Below, piece by piece: positions 17,241 to 25,935 of a DNA stretch of 64,000 nt. The position numbers and the translations under genes were made by a program. Position 1 is the stretch's first letter. Every line of letters begins with the position of its first letter. The notes beneath the pieces are model-generated. The model did not search any database and was not told the origin of the DNA. It saw nothing but the letters and a program-made list of their open reading frames with translations. Location of the stretch: the NCBI RefSeq assembly GCF_016862995.1, contig NZ_BOOA01000040.1, positions 1 through 64,000 on the forward strand. The letters run 5' to 3'. Source of the stretch: Acrocarpospora phusangensis. GTDB lineage: Bacteria; Actinomycetota; Actinomycetes; Streptosporangiales; Streptosporangiaceae.

Positions 17241-18046
17241 GGTCTTGGTCCTTCGGGTGTAGCGCTCCAGTTGATGGTTCAGTAGGGCAACGTGCGCCCC
17301 GATGGCGTGCGGAGGTCGGGACCGGCGAGCCGGGTCGGCCGCTTCGGCCGGGGCCGGACTCGGATCTGTCCCATCTCCATCACGTCCTTTTCGGTATCGT
17401 TGCGATCCGGACGTACTTCCTTGATTCTCCCAGTCCCCACCGACAATTTCGCCGTATTTTTGCGGGTTCCAGGGGTGTCGTCCGGCCTCGCATGCTCAGC
17501 ATGCGCCGAGGCGCTGACAGTTCGCTTTCATCGCGCTTTCCATCCCCTTGCCGGGGGTGGCGGGTGTGGTCACCGCCCTCGCGCGGTGCAGCGCGGCGAT
17601 CAAGCCTGCGGCTGCCTTGGCGTTGAGTTGTCTACATCTACCTGAACGGCATAGGGCTTGTCCGTAATCCCGCTTCGGACGGTCAGGCCCCGGTAATCCA
17701 GGTAAAGAATCGTGCGCTTTGACGCAAGGCCAGTCTATCTACTGGCAAGCCTTATAGAAGCCCTTTGACCTGGCATTCTATAAGATCTACCGAACTGGAC
17801 GGTTGGCCGCGCCCCAGGTCTTCCCCGAGGTCGGGCGGTCATGGTCCGGCGCCGGCCGCCAAATCGCCGAAATAGCCGGGGAATCCGAACCCTTTTACCT
17901 TTCCGCCCGGCCCCGCGCGCCCCGGGAGGCAACGGTCGGCCGATTACCAAGCCGGGTAAAGCGGACGCGTCAAGCCATGGTCAACCGGGGCCTCCGAGGG
18001 GTCTCCGAGGGGCCTCCGCCCTAGGGGAGGGCGAAGGCCGGACGGC
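17241..18046. other. 0.8 kb without a convincing gene
   Basis: No frame here shows family resemblance or a good ribosome site. The stretch upstream of DUF5999 (about 17241-17480) should hold its promoter. The segment 17640-17800 is clearly AT-richer than its surroundings and carries inverted repeats listed separately. It may contain a non-coding RNA or the remains of a lost gene. Confidence 0.5.
17729..17784. repeat. Nested inverted repeats in an AT-rich patch
   Basis: GCCAGT (17729-17734) pairs with ACTGGC (17741-17746) around CTATCT. CTTATAGAA (17751-17759) pairs perfectly with TTCTATAAG (17776-17784) across 16 bases. The outer AAGGC/GCCTT offers an alternative pairing. This could be RNA structure or a protein-binding region. 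Confidence 0.45.
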
Positions 18047-18766
18047 TCAGACGGTGCAGAGCACTCCGTTGACCCGGAATTGGGCGGGCACGGGGTTGGC
18101 GTTGGCGTGGGACCCGTAGAAGCCGATGTAGACGCTGGACGTCGGCTGGATCACCGCATTCCACGGCATGTTCCTGGCGGTCACGTTGACGCCGTTCTGC
18201 GTCCACATGGCCGAGAAACCACTGGTGATCTGCTGTCCGGTGGTGGGGAACGCGAACGTGAGCGTCCAGGAGTTCATCGGGATGCCACCGGTGTTGGTGA
18301 TTTTGACCTGCGTGAAGAAGCCGGTGGAGTTGAAGGTGGTCGTCGTGTACTCGATGCGGCACGAGGGCGGCACCGGCATGCCCGGCCGGGCCACCACCGA
18401 GACCGGATCGGAGATCACGCTCAGGTTCCCGGCCGCGTCCTTGGCCTGCACCCGGTAGATGTACGTCTGGTACGTCACCAGCCCGGTCTCGCCGAACAGG
18501 GGGAACGAGGTGGCCGGGGCGGTGCCCACCTTGAGCAGGCCGCTCGGGGTCTGCCGGTAGACGTCGTACCCGGTGACGGCGACGTCGTCGGTGGACGGGT
18601 TCCAGCAGAAGGCCGCACCGGGGAAGTCGGCGATGCAGTTGTCGCGCAGGCCGGTCGGTTTGGACGGCGGGGAGGTGTCCACGTTCGCAGGCGCGGCGGC
18701 GGGGCTGAGCGCGATCATGAGCGCGGCGACGACCGCGCTGAGGAGCGCCCGCAGGACGATTCTCAT
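18047..18766 (-). CDS. Secreted fibronectin-III / CBM2-like protein
   Basis: The 239-aa product has a signal peptide (to about residue 28, AAAPAN), one fibronectin type III domain (residues 33-125: PSKPTGLRDN, GYDVYRQTPSGLLKVGTA, YIYRVQAKDAAGNLS) and a C-terminal carbohydrate-binding module of CBM2 type (CRIEYTTTTFNSTGFFTQVKITNTG, WTLTFAFPTTGQQ, VNVTARNMPWNAVIQPTSSVYIGFYG). No catalytic domain is present, so it is a free polysaccharide-binding protein or an accessory to secreted cellulases or chitinases. The two terminal cysteines of the module probably form the disulfide typical of CBM2. Confidence 0.85.
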   Translation of the reverse strand: MRIVLRALLSAVVAALMIALSPAAAPANVDTSPPSKPTGLRDNCIADFPGAAFCWNPSTDDVAVTGYDVYRQTPSGLLKVGTAPATSFPLFGETGLVTYQTYIYRVQAKDAAGNLSVISDPVSVVARPGMPVPPSCRIEYTTTTFNSTGFFTQVKITNTGGIPMNSWTLTFAFPTTGQQITSGFSAMWTQNGVNVTARNMPWNAVIQPTSSVYIGFYGSHANANPVPAQFRVNGVLCTV

Positions 18767-18998
18767 TGCTTCCCTGCTTTCGATGCGAAAGGCGTTGCGG
18801 AAGGACGGACAGCGGACCCCATGTCTGGGTGGATCGTCCGGTCCGCCCCCGCGCGCGTCAAAGAACCCCCCGCACCCGGCGGTTCACACACAGTTCGGCA
18901 CCGCGGATCGGTGAACATTTCACGGCGGGAAGATCACGCTCCGCCGGAGATCACGGACTGGCCGGTCCGGACGGATATCGTGGGCCGTGGGAGGAATC

Positions 18999-19598
18999 AT
19001 GGGAATCGTTTCACGCGGCTTCTTCGGACGCCGGCGGGAGGGGGACGCCGAGCTTCCGCCCGGGCAGTACCTCACCCACGACTTCCCGGTGCTGTCGGCC
19101 GGGCCGACGCCCCGGATCGGGCTGGACCGGTGGGAGTTCACGATCGACACCGAGACCGGCGAGACGCACCGGTGGTCCTGGGCGGACCTCATGAAGCTGC
19201 CGTCCGAGACGCCCACGGTGGACCTGCACTGCGTCACCAAATGGTCGAAACTCGGCACGGACTGGCAGGGCGTGTCCCTGGACGTGCTGTTCGAGGACGT
19301 GGAGACGAGCGCCGAATACGCGCTGGCCTACTCGTACGGCGGATACACCACCAACCTCCCGCTGGAGGACCTGCTCGACGGCAAGGCGTGGATCACGTAC
19401 AAGTTCGACGGGGAGGACCTGACGCCGCCGCACGGCGGGCCCGCGCGGCTGCTGGTGCCCCACCTGTACCTGTGGAAGTCGGCCAAATGGGTGCGCGGCA
19501 TCCGGCTGATGAACGAGGACTGGCCCGGCTTCTGGGAGACCGCCGGGTACCACAACTACGGCGACCCGTGGCGCGAGCAGCGCTACCAGGGCGACTGA
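18999..19598 (+). CDS. Sulfite-oxidase-like molybdopterin oxidoreductase
   Basis: This 199-aa protein has the oxidoreductase molybdopterin-binding fold of the sulfite oxidase/YedY family: FPVLSAGPTPRIGLDRWEFTI, then DLHCVTKWS with Cys78 as the expected molybdenum ligand, GGYTTNLPLEDLL, and GGPARLLVPHLYLWKSAKWVRGI. It lacks a signal or Tat peptide, so it should be cytoplasmic, unlike MsrP/YedY. GGGAGGAATC precedes the ATG. TGATG coupling to the flavin reductase behind it suggests that reductase feeds or drains its electrons (inference). Confidence 0.87.
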   Translation: MGIVSRGFFGRRREGDAELPPGQYLTHDFPVLSAGPTPRIGLDRWEFTIDTETGETHRWSWADLMKLPSETPTVDLHCVTKWSKLGTDWQGVSLDVLFEDVETSAEYALAYSYGGYTTNLPLEDLLDGKAWITYKFDGEDLTPPHGGPARLLVPHLYLWKSAKWVRGIRLMNEDWPGFWETAGYHNYGDPWREQRYQGD

Positions 19599-20311
19599 TG
19601 CGGCGGCTGCCCTGGCGCGCGGCCAAACTGACCGGGATCCGCCAGGAGACGGCGACCGCGCGCACGCTGGTGTTCACCATCCCGGGCTGGCCGGGGCATC
19701 TGGCCGGTCAGCACGTGGACGTGCGGCTGACCGCGCCGGACGGGTACAGCACCGAGCGCAGTTACTCGGTGGCCGCGCCGGAGCGGGGGGACCGGGTCGA
19801 GCTGACCGTCGAACTGGTGGAGGACGGGGAGGTCTCGCCGTACCTGCTGGAGGTGCTGGAGGTCGGCGACGAGGTGGAGATCCGCGGGCCGGTCGGCGGG
19901 TGGTTCGTGTGGCGTCCCGAGCGGGCGACGCCGGTGCTGCTGGTGGGAGGCGGCTCCGGTGTGGTGCCGCTGATGGCGATGATCCGGGCCCGCCGCGCCG
20001 CCGGCAGCTCCGCGCCGTTCCGGCTCATTTACTCGGTACGGGAACCCGACCAGCGTTTCTACCTGGACGAGCTCGCCGATCCCCAGCCGGGGCTGGACAT
20101 CACGTACATCTTCACGCGGAAGACGCCCGACGGCTGGGACCGGGCTCCCGGGCGGATCACGGCGGCCGACCTCGACGGAGTCTCGCCCGGCACCGACAGC
20201 TACGTCTGCGGCCCGACCGGGTTCGTCGAGGCCGCCGCCGACCACCTGATCGCGCTCGGCCACGCCCCTGACCGCATCAGAACCGAACGCTTCGGACCCA
20301 CTGGAGGGTGA
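19598..20311 (+). CDS. FAD/NAD(P)-binding ferredoxin reductase-like protein
   Basis: The 237-aa protein is an FNR-fold oxidoreductase: FAD site ERSYSVAAPE (about residues 49-58), NAD(P) site LLVGGGSGVVPLMAMI, and YVCGPTGFVEAAADHLI. It lacks a C-terminal 2Fe-2S domain. Its start overlaps the stop of the molybdoenzyme (TGATG), so the two are a translationally coupled pair and probably an electron-transfer couple. The electron carrier between them is not evident. Confidence 0.87.
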   Translation: MRRLPWRAAKLTGIRQETATARTLVFTIPGWPGHLAGQHVDVRLTAPDGYSTERSYSVAAPERGDRVELTVELVEDGEVSPYLLEVLEVGDEVEIRGPVGGWFVWRPERATPVLLVGGGSGVVPLMAMIRARRAAGSSAPFRLIYSVREPDQRFYLDELADPQPGLDITYIFTRKTPDGWDRAPGRITAADLDGVSPGTDSYVCGPTGFVEAAADHLIALGHAPDRIRTERFGPTGG

Positions 20312-20312
20312 C

Positions 20313-20588
20313 ATGTCCATCGACTACCTGGACGGCAACGCGCTGGCGGGTCCGCTCGGCGAGATCTTCGCGGTCGAGGTGACCACCGCCGTCGGCACCT
20401 GCGCCGGGTGCGGCGCCGCCGGACCGGTCGCCTCCCTCCACGTGTACGGCCCCGAGCCCGGCCTGGTGGCCCGCTGCCCGAGCTGCGAGGAGGTCGTGCT
20501 GCGCCTGGTCAGGACGCCGGACGCGGTCTGGCTTGACATGCGCGGCGCGATCTCCCTCCGCATCCCGATGCCGGAACCGCGCACCTGA
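20313..20588 (+). CDS. DUF6510 zinc-ribbon-like small protein
   Basis: This 91-aa protein begins one base after the preceding stop with GGAGGGTGAC before its ATG. It matches DUF6510: YLDGNALAGPLGEIFAVEVT, then two CxxC pairs, CAGC and CPSC, spaced about 25 residues apart as in a zinc ribbon, and a C-terminal RGAISLRIP strand. It forms the third gene of the molybdoenzyme operon. A metal-binding or rubredoxin-like link in electron transfer is possible but unproven. Confidence 0.8.
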   Translation: MSIDYLDGNALAGPLGEIFAVEVTTAVGTCAGCGAAGPVASLHVYGPEPGLVARCPSCEEVVLRLVRTPDAVWLDMRGAISLRIPMPEPRT

Positions 20589-20608
20589 CGGTGTGATCCA
20601 CTGCCCGT

Positions 20609-20628
20609 CCACTCTGAGCGGAGAGTGG
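20609..20628 (+). terminator. Hairpin after the DUF6510 operon
   Basis: CCACTCT pairs with AGAGTGG around a 6-base loop, 20 bases after the DUF6510 stop. It likely ends the three-gene operon before the RCC1 gene. Confidence 0.5.
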
Positions 20629-20699
20629 CTCTGTCGGCGTGGATTTCGCGCGGGTTCGATGGTGGGACGAACCCCTGCGAATTCCCCGACGGAGTGCGT

Positions 20700-21827
20700 A
20701 TGCCCAGGAAACTGTCACAGGTCGGCGGGCTGGCGCTCGCCCTGGTGCTGCTGGCGCCCGCCGGCCCCGCGCGGGCCGATCAGGCGCCGTCGATGGGCTG
20801 GGGGCTGAACGTGCTCGGCCAGGTCGGCGGGGTCGCGCCCGGCTATCCGACGCCGGTGGTCGCGGCCGGCGGGCACGCGTTCACCCGGATCGCGGCGGGC
20901 CAGTCGCACGGGCTGGGCATCGCGGCGGACGGCACGGTCTGGTACTGGGGGGACACCGACCCCCGCCACTACGCCTTCGAGCAGACCTTCGTCACCGCGC
21001 CGTTCCCGGTGCCGGGGCTGACCGGCGTGGTCGCCGTCGACGGCGGTGAGGACACCAGTCTCGCGCTCAAGTCCGACGGCACGGTCTGGGCCTGGGGCGC
21101 CAACGAGCTGGGCCAGCTGGGCGACGGCACCAGGACGCACCGGACGACGCCGGTCCGGGTCTCCGGCCTCACCGGCGTGATGGCCGTGTCCGCCGGCCGG
21201 GCCCACGGGATGGCGCTGAAGTCCGACGGGACGGTCTGGACCTGGGGTCACAACCGGAGCGGGGAGCTGGGGGACGGCAGCCGGGCCGACCGGCTCACCC
21301 CGGTCCGGGCGGGCACGCTGACGGGGATCACCGCGATCGCGGCCGGGGCGCACTTCAGCCTCGCGGTCGCGGCCGACGGGCGGGTCAGCGCGTGGGGGGA
21401 GAACGAGCAGGGGCAGCTCGGGTCGGGCGGCGTGTCGCCGTACCGGGTGACGCCGGGGGCGGTGGCCGGGCTGACCGGGGTCGCTTCGGTCGCGGCCGGG
21501 AGCCAGTTCGCGCTGGCCCTGCGTGGCGACGGCCAGGTGTGGGGCTGGGGAGCCAACTCGAACGGCCAGCTCGGCGACGGGACGACCGTCGGCCGGCCGG
21601 TTCCCGTGAAGGTGCCGCTGGGTCCCGCTCAGGAGGTCGGGGCGGGCGCGTTCCACGGCGTCGCGCGGGTGGGCGGTTCCGTCCACACCTGGGGTTCCAA
21701 CAGTGCGGGCCAGCTGGGCACCCCTTCGGTGGCGCAGCGATCCCTGCCCGGGCCGGTGGCGAGCCTGACCGGGATCCGGCAGCTGGCGGTCGGCGGGCCC
21801 TTCACGGTCGTGCTCACATCAGGGTGA
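20700..21827 (+). CDS. Secreted RCC1-repeat protein
   Basis: The 375-aa product starts at ATG 20700 (GGAG at suitable spacing) with a signal peptide ending near ARADQ (about residue 27). It is then built almost entirely of RCC1 repeats of about 50 residues, with the pattern ALKSDGTVWAWGANELGQLGDGT repeated five or six times, predicting a seven-bladed propeller. There are no catalytic residues. Bacterial RCC1 proteins are usually extracellular with unknown ligands. The longer frame to 20625 is unlikely, as it would put 25 polar residues before the signal. Its last 9 bases overlap the convergent reductase. Confidence 0.85.
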   Translation: MPRKLSQVGGLALALVLLAPAGPARADQAPSMGWGLNVLGQVGGVAPGYPTPVVAAGGHAFTRIAAGQSHGLGIAADGTVWYWGDTDPRHYAFEQTFVTAPFPVPGLTGVVAVDGGEDTSLALKSDGTVWAWGANELGQLGDGTRTHRTTPVRVSGLTGVMAVSAGRAHGMALKSDGTVWTWGHNRSGELGDGSRADRLTPVRAGTLTGITAIAAGAHFSLAVAADGRVSAWGENEQGQLGSGGVSPYRVTPGAVAGLTGVASVAAGSQFALALRGDGQVWGWGANSNGQLGDGTTVGRPVPVKVPLGPAQEVGAGAFHGVARVGGSVHTWGSNSAGQLGTPSVAQRSLPGPVASLTGIRQLAVGGPFTVVLTSG

Positions 21828-22667
21828 CAGCACCTTCGCCAGGGGCGTCGCCGGACGCCCGGTGATGTCCGGTACGGCACTGGAGACGCCGTCCATCTCC
21901 CCGGCCGCGATCGCCGTGTACGTGGACACCCACGCGTCCACCAGCCACCCCGGAGCGCCGTACGAGGAACGCGACGCGTACGCCTCCTCGAGGGTCTCCT
22001 CGTGGTAGCGGACCGGCTCGCCGGTGACCTCGGTCATGATCTCGCACATCTCGGCCAGGGTGAGCGCCTCCGGGCCGGTCAGGTCGTGCGTCAGCCCGGC
22101 GTGCGCGGAAGGGCCGAGAAGGACCGCCGTGGCCACGTCGGCGATGTCGTCCTGGGCGACCACGGAGGCGCGGCCGGTCCCGGCTGGGCCGCGGATCACG
22201 CCGTCCCGGCCGGCCATCATCGGCAGGAAGTCCGCGTAGAGGTTGTCGCGCAGGAACGTGTACGGCACGCCGGTGGCCCTGATGTGCTCCTCGGTCGCCC
22301 AGTGGTCGCGGGCGAGGGTGAACGTCGAGGCCGGGGCGGCGCCGTAGAACGAGATGTAGACGAGGTGGCCGACCCCGGCGTCGGCGGCGGCGTCCACGAA
22401 GGTGCGGTGCTGGGTCAGGCGGCCGGCGTCCTCGGCGGCCGAGACCATCAGGACCGTGCCGGCGCCGGTCAGGGCCCGCCGGGAGGCGGCGAAGTCGCCG
22501 TACTCCGCGATGGTGACGGCGGCGCCGTCCAGGCGGGGGGCGCGGGCCGGGTCGCGGACGACCAGGCGCTGCGGCAGCCCGGCGGCGGACAGGCGGCGGG
22601 CGACCCGGCCGCCGAGGCGGCCGGTGGCGCCGGTGATCACGATCATGCCCATGTCGCCATCATGCAT
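21819..22667 (-). CDS. NmrA-like NAD(P)H-binding reductase
   Basis: This 282-aa protein of the atypical short-chain dehydrogenase group has MIVITGATGRLGGRVARRL, LVVRDPARA, HLVYISFYGAAP and TFLRDNLYADFLP. This fits SDRa/NmrA-like quinone oxidoreductases (QorB type). The start is placed at ATG 22667, which overlaps the stop of the gene before it (TGATG); ATGs at 22652 and 22646 are also possible. The coupling to the membrane hydrolase is the only context. Its substrate is unknown; quinones are a family guess. Confidence 0.8.
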   Translation of the reverse strand: MHDGDMGMIVITGATGRLGGRVARRLSAAGLPQRLVVRDPARAPRLDGAAVTIAEYGDFAASRRALTGAGTVLMVSAAEDAGRLTQHRTFVDAAADAGVGHLVYISFYGAAPASTFTLARDHWATEEHIRATGVPYTFLRDNLYADFLPMMAGRDGVIRGPAGTGRASVVAQDDIADVATAVLLGPSAHAGLTHDLTGPEALTLAEMCEIMTEVTGEPVRYHEETLEEAYASRSSYGAPGWLVDAWVSTYTAIAAGEMDGVSSAVPDITGRPATPLAKVLSP

Positions 22668-24790
22668 CAGGGCCGGGTGAGGGAGTCCAGGGCGGTGCGG
22701 TAGTCGTCGTCCACGTAGTAGTCGATGTGTCCGCGGATGGGGGAGTCCAGCGGCGGGGAGACGGGGTCCCAGACGGCCAGGTCGATGTCGGTGACGACGG
22801 GGCCGCCGATGGGGTCGGAGTTGCGGTAGAGGTTCTGCCAGGTGGTGGCGGCGCGTACCTCGTGGAGGGTGGTCAGGTCGAAGTACGTCGGGAAGAAGCG
22901 GGCGTACAGGCGGCGGAGGGGGGAGCCGTGGGTGAGGAGGCGGGTGGCGGCGCGGTCGGCGGGGTCCAGCTGGAGGACGACGGCGGCGGCGATCACGCTG
23001 CCCTGGCTGTGGCCGGAGATGACGACCGTGTGGCCCGTGCCGGTCAGGTGGTTGACGCGGGTGAGGAGTTCGGGGACGACGCGTTCGCTGTAGCAGGGGG
23101 GCGCGAAGGGGTGGGTGGCGCGGGGCCAGAACGTGCTCACGTCCCAGAGGACGCCGACGGTGCGGCGCAGGCCGGGGAGGCGGTACGCGGCGTAGCCGAC
23201 CACCATGAGGGCGACGACGAAGACGATCAGGATGATGGTGCCGGCGAGGACCAGCGGGGGCCAGGGCTTCATGGTCATCTGGGTCGCGAGGATGACGGCG
23301 ACCAGGATCACCGTGCCCAGCGCGGTGAGGGCGATGACGGCGAAGACGGCCTGGGCTTTGTCGGTGAGGGCGGCGGCGGCCCAGGCCTTGCTGACGCGCC
23401 TGTGTTCGGTCTGGGGGTAGTGGGCGGTGATGAGATCGTCGATCTTCCTGGCGGTTCGGCGGTAGGTGCGGAGGAGGTAGAGCGCCAACGCGATGAGCAT
23501 GAGGAAGGCGATGGGGACGGCGTAGAGGGCCCAGGCGTAGGACTCGGGGAGGACGATCGCTTCGGGGACCTGGGTTCTCGAGAACGCGGGGGTGCCGGCC
23601 AGTTCGGCGACGATGAACGATGCGCCGATGGTCAGGGCCGCGGTGTACGCCCAGGCGATGAGCATGGTCGCCGGTGCGGCGAGACCGAACATGGCCCTTC
23701 GGTAGCGGGTCTCGGGTTCCTCGTGGTTGCGGGCGAGGATGGCGACACCTACGGCGACCAGGGCCATCAAAGCGATCTGGGTCCAGAGGATCACTTGCAC
23801 CGTGGGGTCGAAACCGGGAAGCGGTCCTGGGGTCGCTGGTCTGCCCGGTTCCGTCAGTGGGACCACTGCTGCGGCTATGTACACCAGTAAGCCGGCCCAG
23901 CGTAGGGCTGTGCAGAGCGTGGTCAGAGTGGATCTCCCACCCACCCACCCTTTTGATCGCTCGCGCTCGGCCCCGTCCGGGCCGGTGGGGTCCTCGCGGG
24001 TGGCGGCTTGGGGGAGGGTGACGAGGAGGATGACGAGGGCCCCGATGACGGCTTCGGTGGTGAAAAGCCAGGGGGTGGGGGAGGCGAGGGTGAGGGTGAG
24101 GGCGATGAGGGTGAAGCCGAAGGAGACGTGGAGGGAGCGGAGGCGGCCGACGGGGGCGCCGCCGTTCCACATGCGGCGGCGGGTGAGGAGGGGGCCGGTG
24201 GAGGGTGGGGCGCCTTGGGGGACGGGGGTCTGGTCGGTGTGTTTCCAGGTGCGGCTGCTGAGGAGCCAGATGAGGGAGAGGGCGAGGGCGGGGAGGAGGG
24301 AGGAGAGGGCCAGGCGCATGGCGATGTCGCCGGCGTTGTTGGTGCTGAGCCAGGAGAGCGGCCCGCCGAAGGGGGTCTGGGCGGACTGCCAGGCGAGGAT
24401 GTCGAGGTAGATGCCGGTGAAGCCGAGGAGGGCGGTGGCGGTCAGGGAGAGGGCGAAGAGGCGCTGGAAGGCGTCGACGGTCTTGCGGAGGGGCTTCTCG
24501 CGTTCCCGGCCGTCGACGATGCGGTGGGGGGTCATGAAGAAGGCGATGTTGACCAGGGCGAAGGGGAGCAGCAGGAGCCAGAGGGCGCGGGTCCTGGCGC
24601 CGGAGGTGAGGCCGCCCCAGACGTAGGCCTGGCGGATCCAGCCGGGGTTGGGCTGGGGAACGGGGTGGTAGAAGCCGACGCCGCCGGAGACGCCGTCCTC
24701 GGCGACCTCGCCGGGGCCGTCCGAGCCGGGATAAAGAACAGATCTAGGGGATGCGCCTGCGACGCCGTGGATGCGTAGTTCGACCTTCAT
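22667..24790 (-). CDS. Multi-pass membrane protein with C-terminal alpha/beta-hydrolase motif
   Basis: This 707-aa protein opens with MKVELRIHGVAGASPRSVLYPG, which resembles the first strand of a lipase-like fold. A long part with about 9-11 hydrophobic segments follows (residues 50-520). The soluble C-terminal end has VVISGHSQGSVIAAAV, a GxSxG elbow with Ser near residue 595, followed by HGSPLRRLYARFFP, NSDPIGG and GHIDYY as possible acid and histidine. A split hydrolase interrupted by membrane helices is suggested. Relatives in actinobacteria are only called hypothetical. Lipid or cell-wall ester hydrolysis is inference. Confidence 0.65.
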   Translation of the reverse strand: MKVELRIHGVAGASPRSVLYPGSDGPGEVAEDGVSGGVGFYHPVPQPNPGWIRQAYVWGGLTSGARTRALWLLLLPFALVNIAFFMTPHRIVDGREREKPLRKTVDAFQRLFALSLTATALLGFTGIYLDILAWQSAQTPFGGPLSWLSTNNAGDIAMRLALSSLLPALALSLIWLLSSRTWKHTDQTPVPQGAPPSTGPLLTRRRMWNGGAPVGRLRSLHVSFGFTLIALTLTLASPTPWLFTTEAVIGALVILLVTLPQAATREDPTGPDGAERERSKGWVGGRSTLTTLCTALRWAGLLVYIAAAVVPLTEPGRPATPGPLPGFDPTVQVILWTQIALMALVAVGVAILARNHEEPETRYRRAMFGLAAPATMLIAWAYTAALTIGASFIVAELAGTPAFSRTQVPEAIVLPESYAWALYAVPIAFLMLIALALYLLRTYRRTARKIDDLITAHYPQTEHRRVSKAWAAAALTDKAQAVFAVIALTALGTVILVAVILATQMTMKPWPPLVLAGTIILIVFVVALMVVGYAAYRLPGLRRTVGVLWDVSTFWPRATHPFAPPCYSERVVPELLTRVNHLTGTGHTVVISGHSQGSVIAAAVVLQLDPADRAATRLLTHGSPLRRLYARFFPTYFDLTTLHEVRAATTWQNLYRNSDPIGGPVVTDIDLAVWDPVSPPLDSPIRGHIDYYVDDDYRTALDSLTRP

Positions 24791-24995
24791 CGCCTGCCAC
24801 TTCCTGCTATGCCCCGATCTTGAAGAATCCTGGTGCCCCAGTTTCCGCGCCTGGTCGCGAGTGGTCACAGTCTCCGCACAGTGCGTCCGCCGTACCCGCG
24901 GATCTGGTGAACTTGGCGTAACGATCAGTGGGCCGCGCGGGCGTAGAGTGAGGCGGGTGGGAAATCGGGCGGGTCTCGTGCGACACTCAAGGAAA

Positions 24996-25009
24996 GCCAG
25001 AAATCTGGC
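24996..25009. promoter_or_regulatory. Palindrome before the XRE gene
   Basis: GCCAGAAATCTGGC is a perfect inverted repeat 24 bases upstream of the XRE start in the 240-base divergent gap. It is a candidate autoregulatory site. Confidence 0.4.
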
Positions 25010-25032
25010 AAAATTGCTGCTTTGGAGCGAAT

Positions 25033-25935
25033 ATGCGCGTTGATCGGGCTGGAACCGATCTGCCCGACGTATCCGGCTTAGCGAACCAGCAGGCCGGCCC
25101 GACCATCCTGCGCGTCCTGGTCGGCGCGCACCTGCGCCGATTGCGCGAGGCCAGCGGGATCTCGCGGGAGAAGGCCGGGTACGCCATCCGCGGCTCCCAC
25201 TCCAAGATCAGCCGTCTGGAGCTGGGCCGCAGCAGCTTCAAACTCCGCGACATCGCCGACCTGCTCTCCCTGTACGGCATCCGCGACGAAGCCGAACGCA
25301 CGTGGATCCTCGAACTGGCCGAGCAGAGCAACGCGCCCGGCTGGTGGGACGAGTACCGGGACGTCACGCCCGAGTGGTTCGAGCCCTACCTCGGCCTGGA
25401 GCAGGGCGCGGCCGTGATCCGCGGCTACGACGTGCAGTTCGTCCCCGGCCTGCTGCAGACCGAGCAGTACGCCAGGTCGGTCATCAGGCTCGGCCACCCC
25501 GAACTCCCCACCGAGCAGGTCGAGCGCCGGGTCGCCCTGCGGCTGCGCCGCCAGCGGATCCTGGACCGGCCGGTCCCGCCCCGCCTCTGGATGATCGTGG
25601 ACGAGGGCGCCCTGCGCCGCCGGATCGGCGACGAGGCCACCATGCGCGGCCAGCTGGAGCACCTGACCCTGATGGCCAGGCTGCCGCAGGTCACCCTCCA
25701 GGTGCTGCCGTTCACGGCCGGGCACCCGCTGGGCGGTGGCCCGGTCACTCTGCTCCGGTTCGCCGAGGACGAGCTGGACGACGTGGTCTACCTCGAACAG
25801 CTCGCCCACGCGATCTATGTCAACAAGCCGGCCGAGCTGGCGCCGTACTGGCACTTCATGAACCAGCTCGGGGTGCGGGCGCTGCCTCCGGACGAGTCCG
25901 TGGAGATGATCGAGCGGATGCTCGCGGAGGGTTAG
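25033..25935 (+). CDS. XRE family regulator with DUF5753 domain
   Basis: The 300-aa protein has a helix-turn-helix (residues 25-85: LGAHLRRLREASGISREKAGYAIRGSHSKISRLELG) and a C-terminal DUF5753 domain (from about residue 105: YLGLEQGAAVIRGYDVQFVPGLLQTEQYAR, ILDRPVPPRLWMIVDEGALRR, LPFTAGHP, VYLEQLAHAIYV). Such proteins are abundant in actinomycetes and are usually followed by a small DUF397 protein, which is absent here. Instead the gene meets a methyltransferase head-on, the two stop codons touching without a spacer base. Confidence 0.9.
   Translation: MRVDRAGTDLPDVSGLANQQAGPTILRVLVGAHLRRLREASGISREKAGYAIRGSHSKISRLELGRSSFKLRDIADLLSLYGIRDEAERTWILELAEQSNAPGWWDEYRDVTPEWFEPYLGLEQGAAVIRGYDVQFVPGLLQTEQYARSVIRLGHPELPTEQVERRVALRLRRQRILDRPVPPRLWMIVDEGALRRRIGDEATMRGQLEHLTLMARLPQVTLQVLPFTAGHPLGGGPVTLLRFAEDELDDVVYLEQLAHAIYVNKPAELAPYWHFMNQLGVRALPPDESVEMIERMLAEG

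Noticed and set aside
17292-17645. A 117-codon plus-strand frame in the empty interval
   Set aside because: No ribosome site, no recognisable domain, and composition like random GC-rich DNA.
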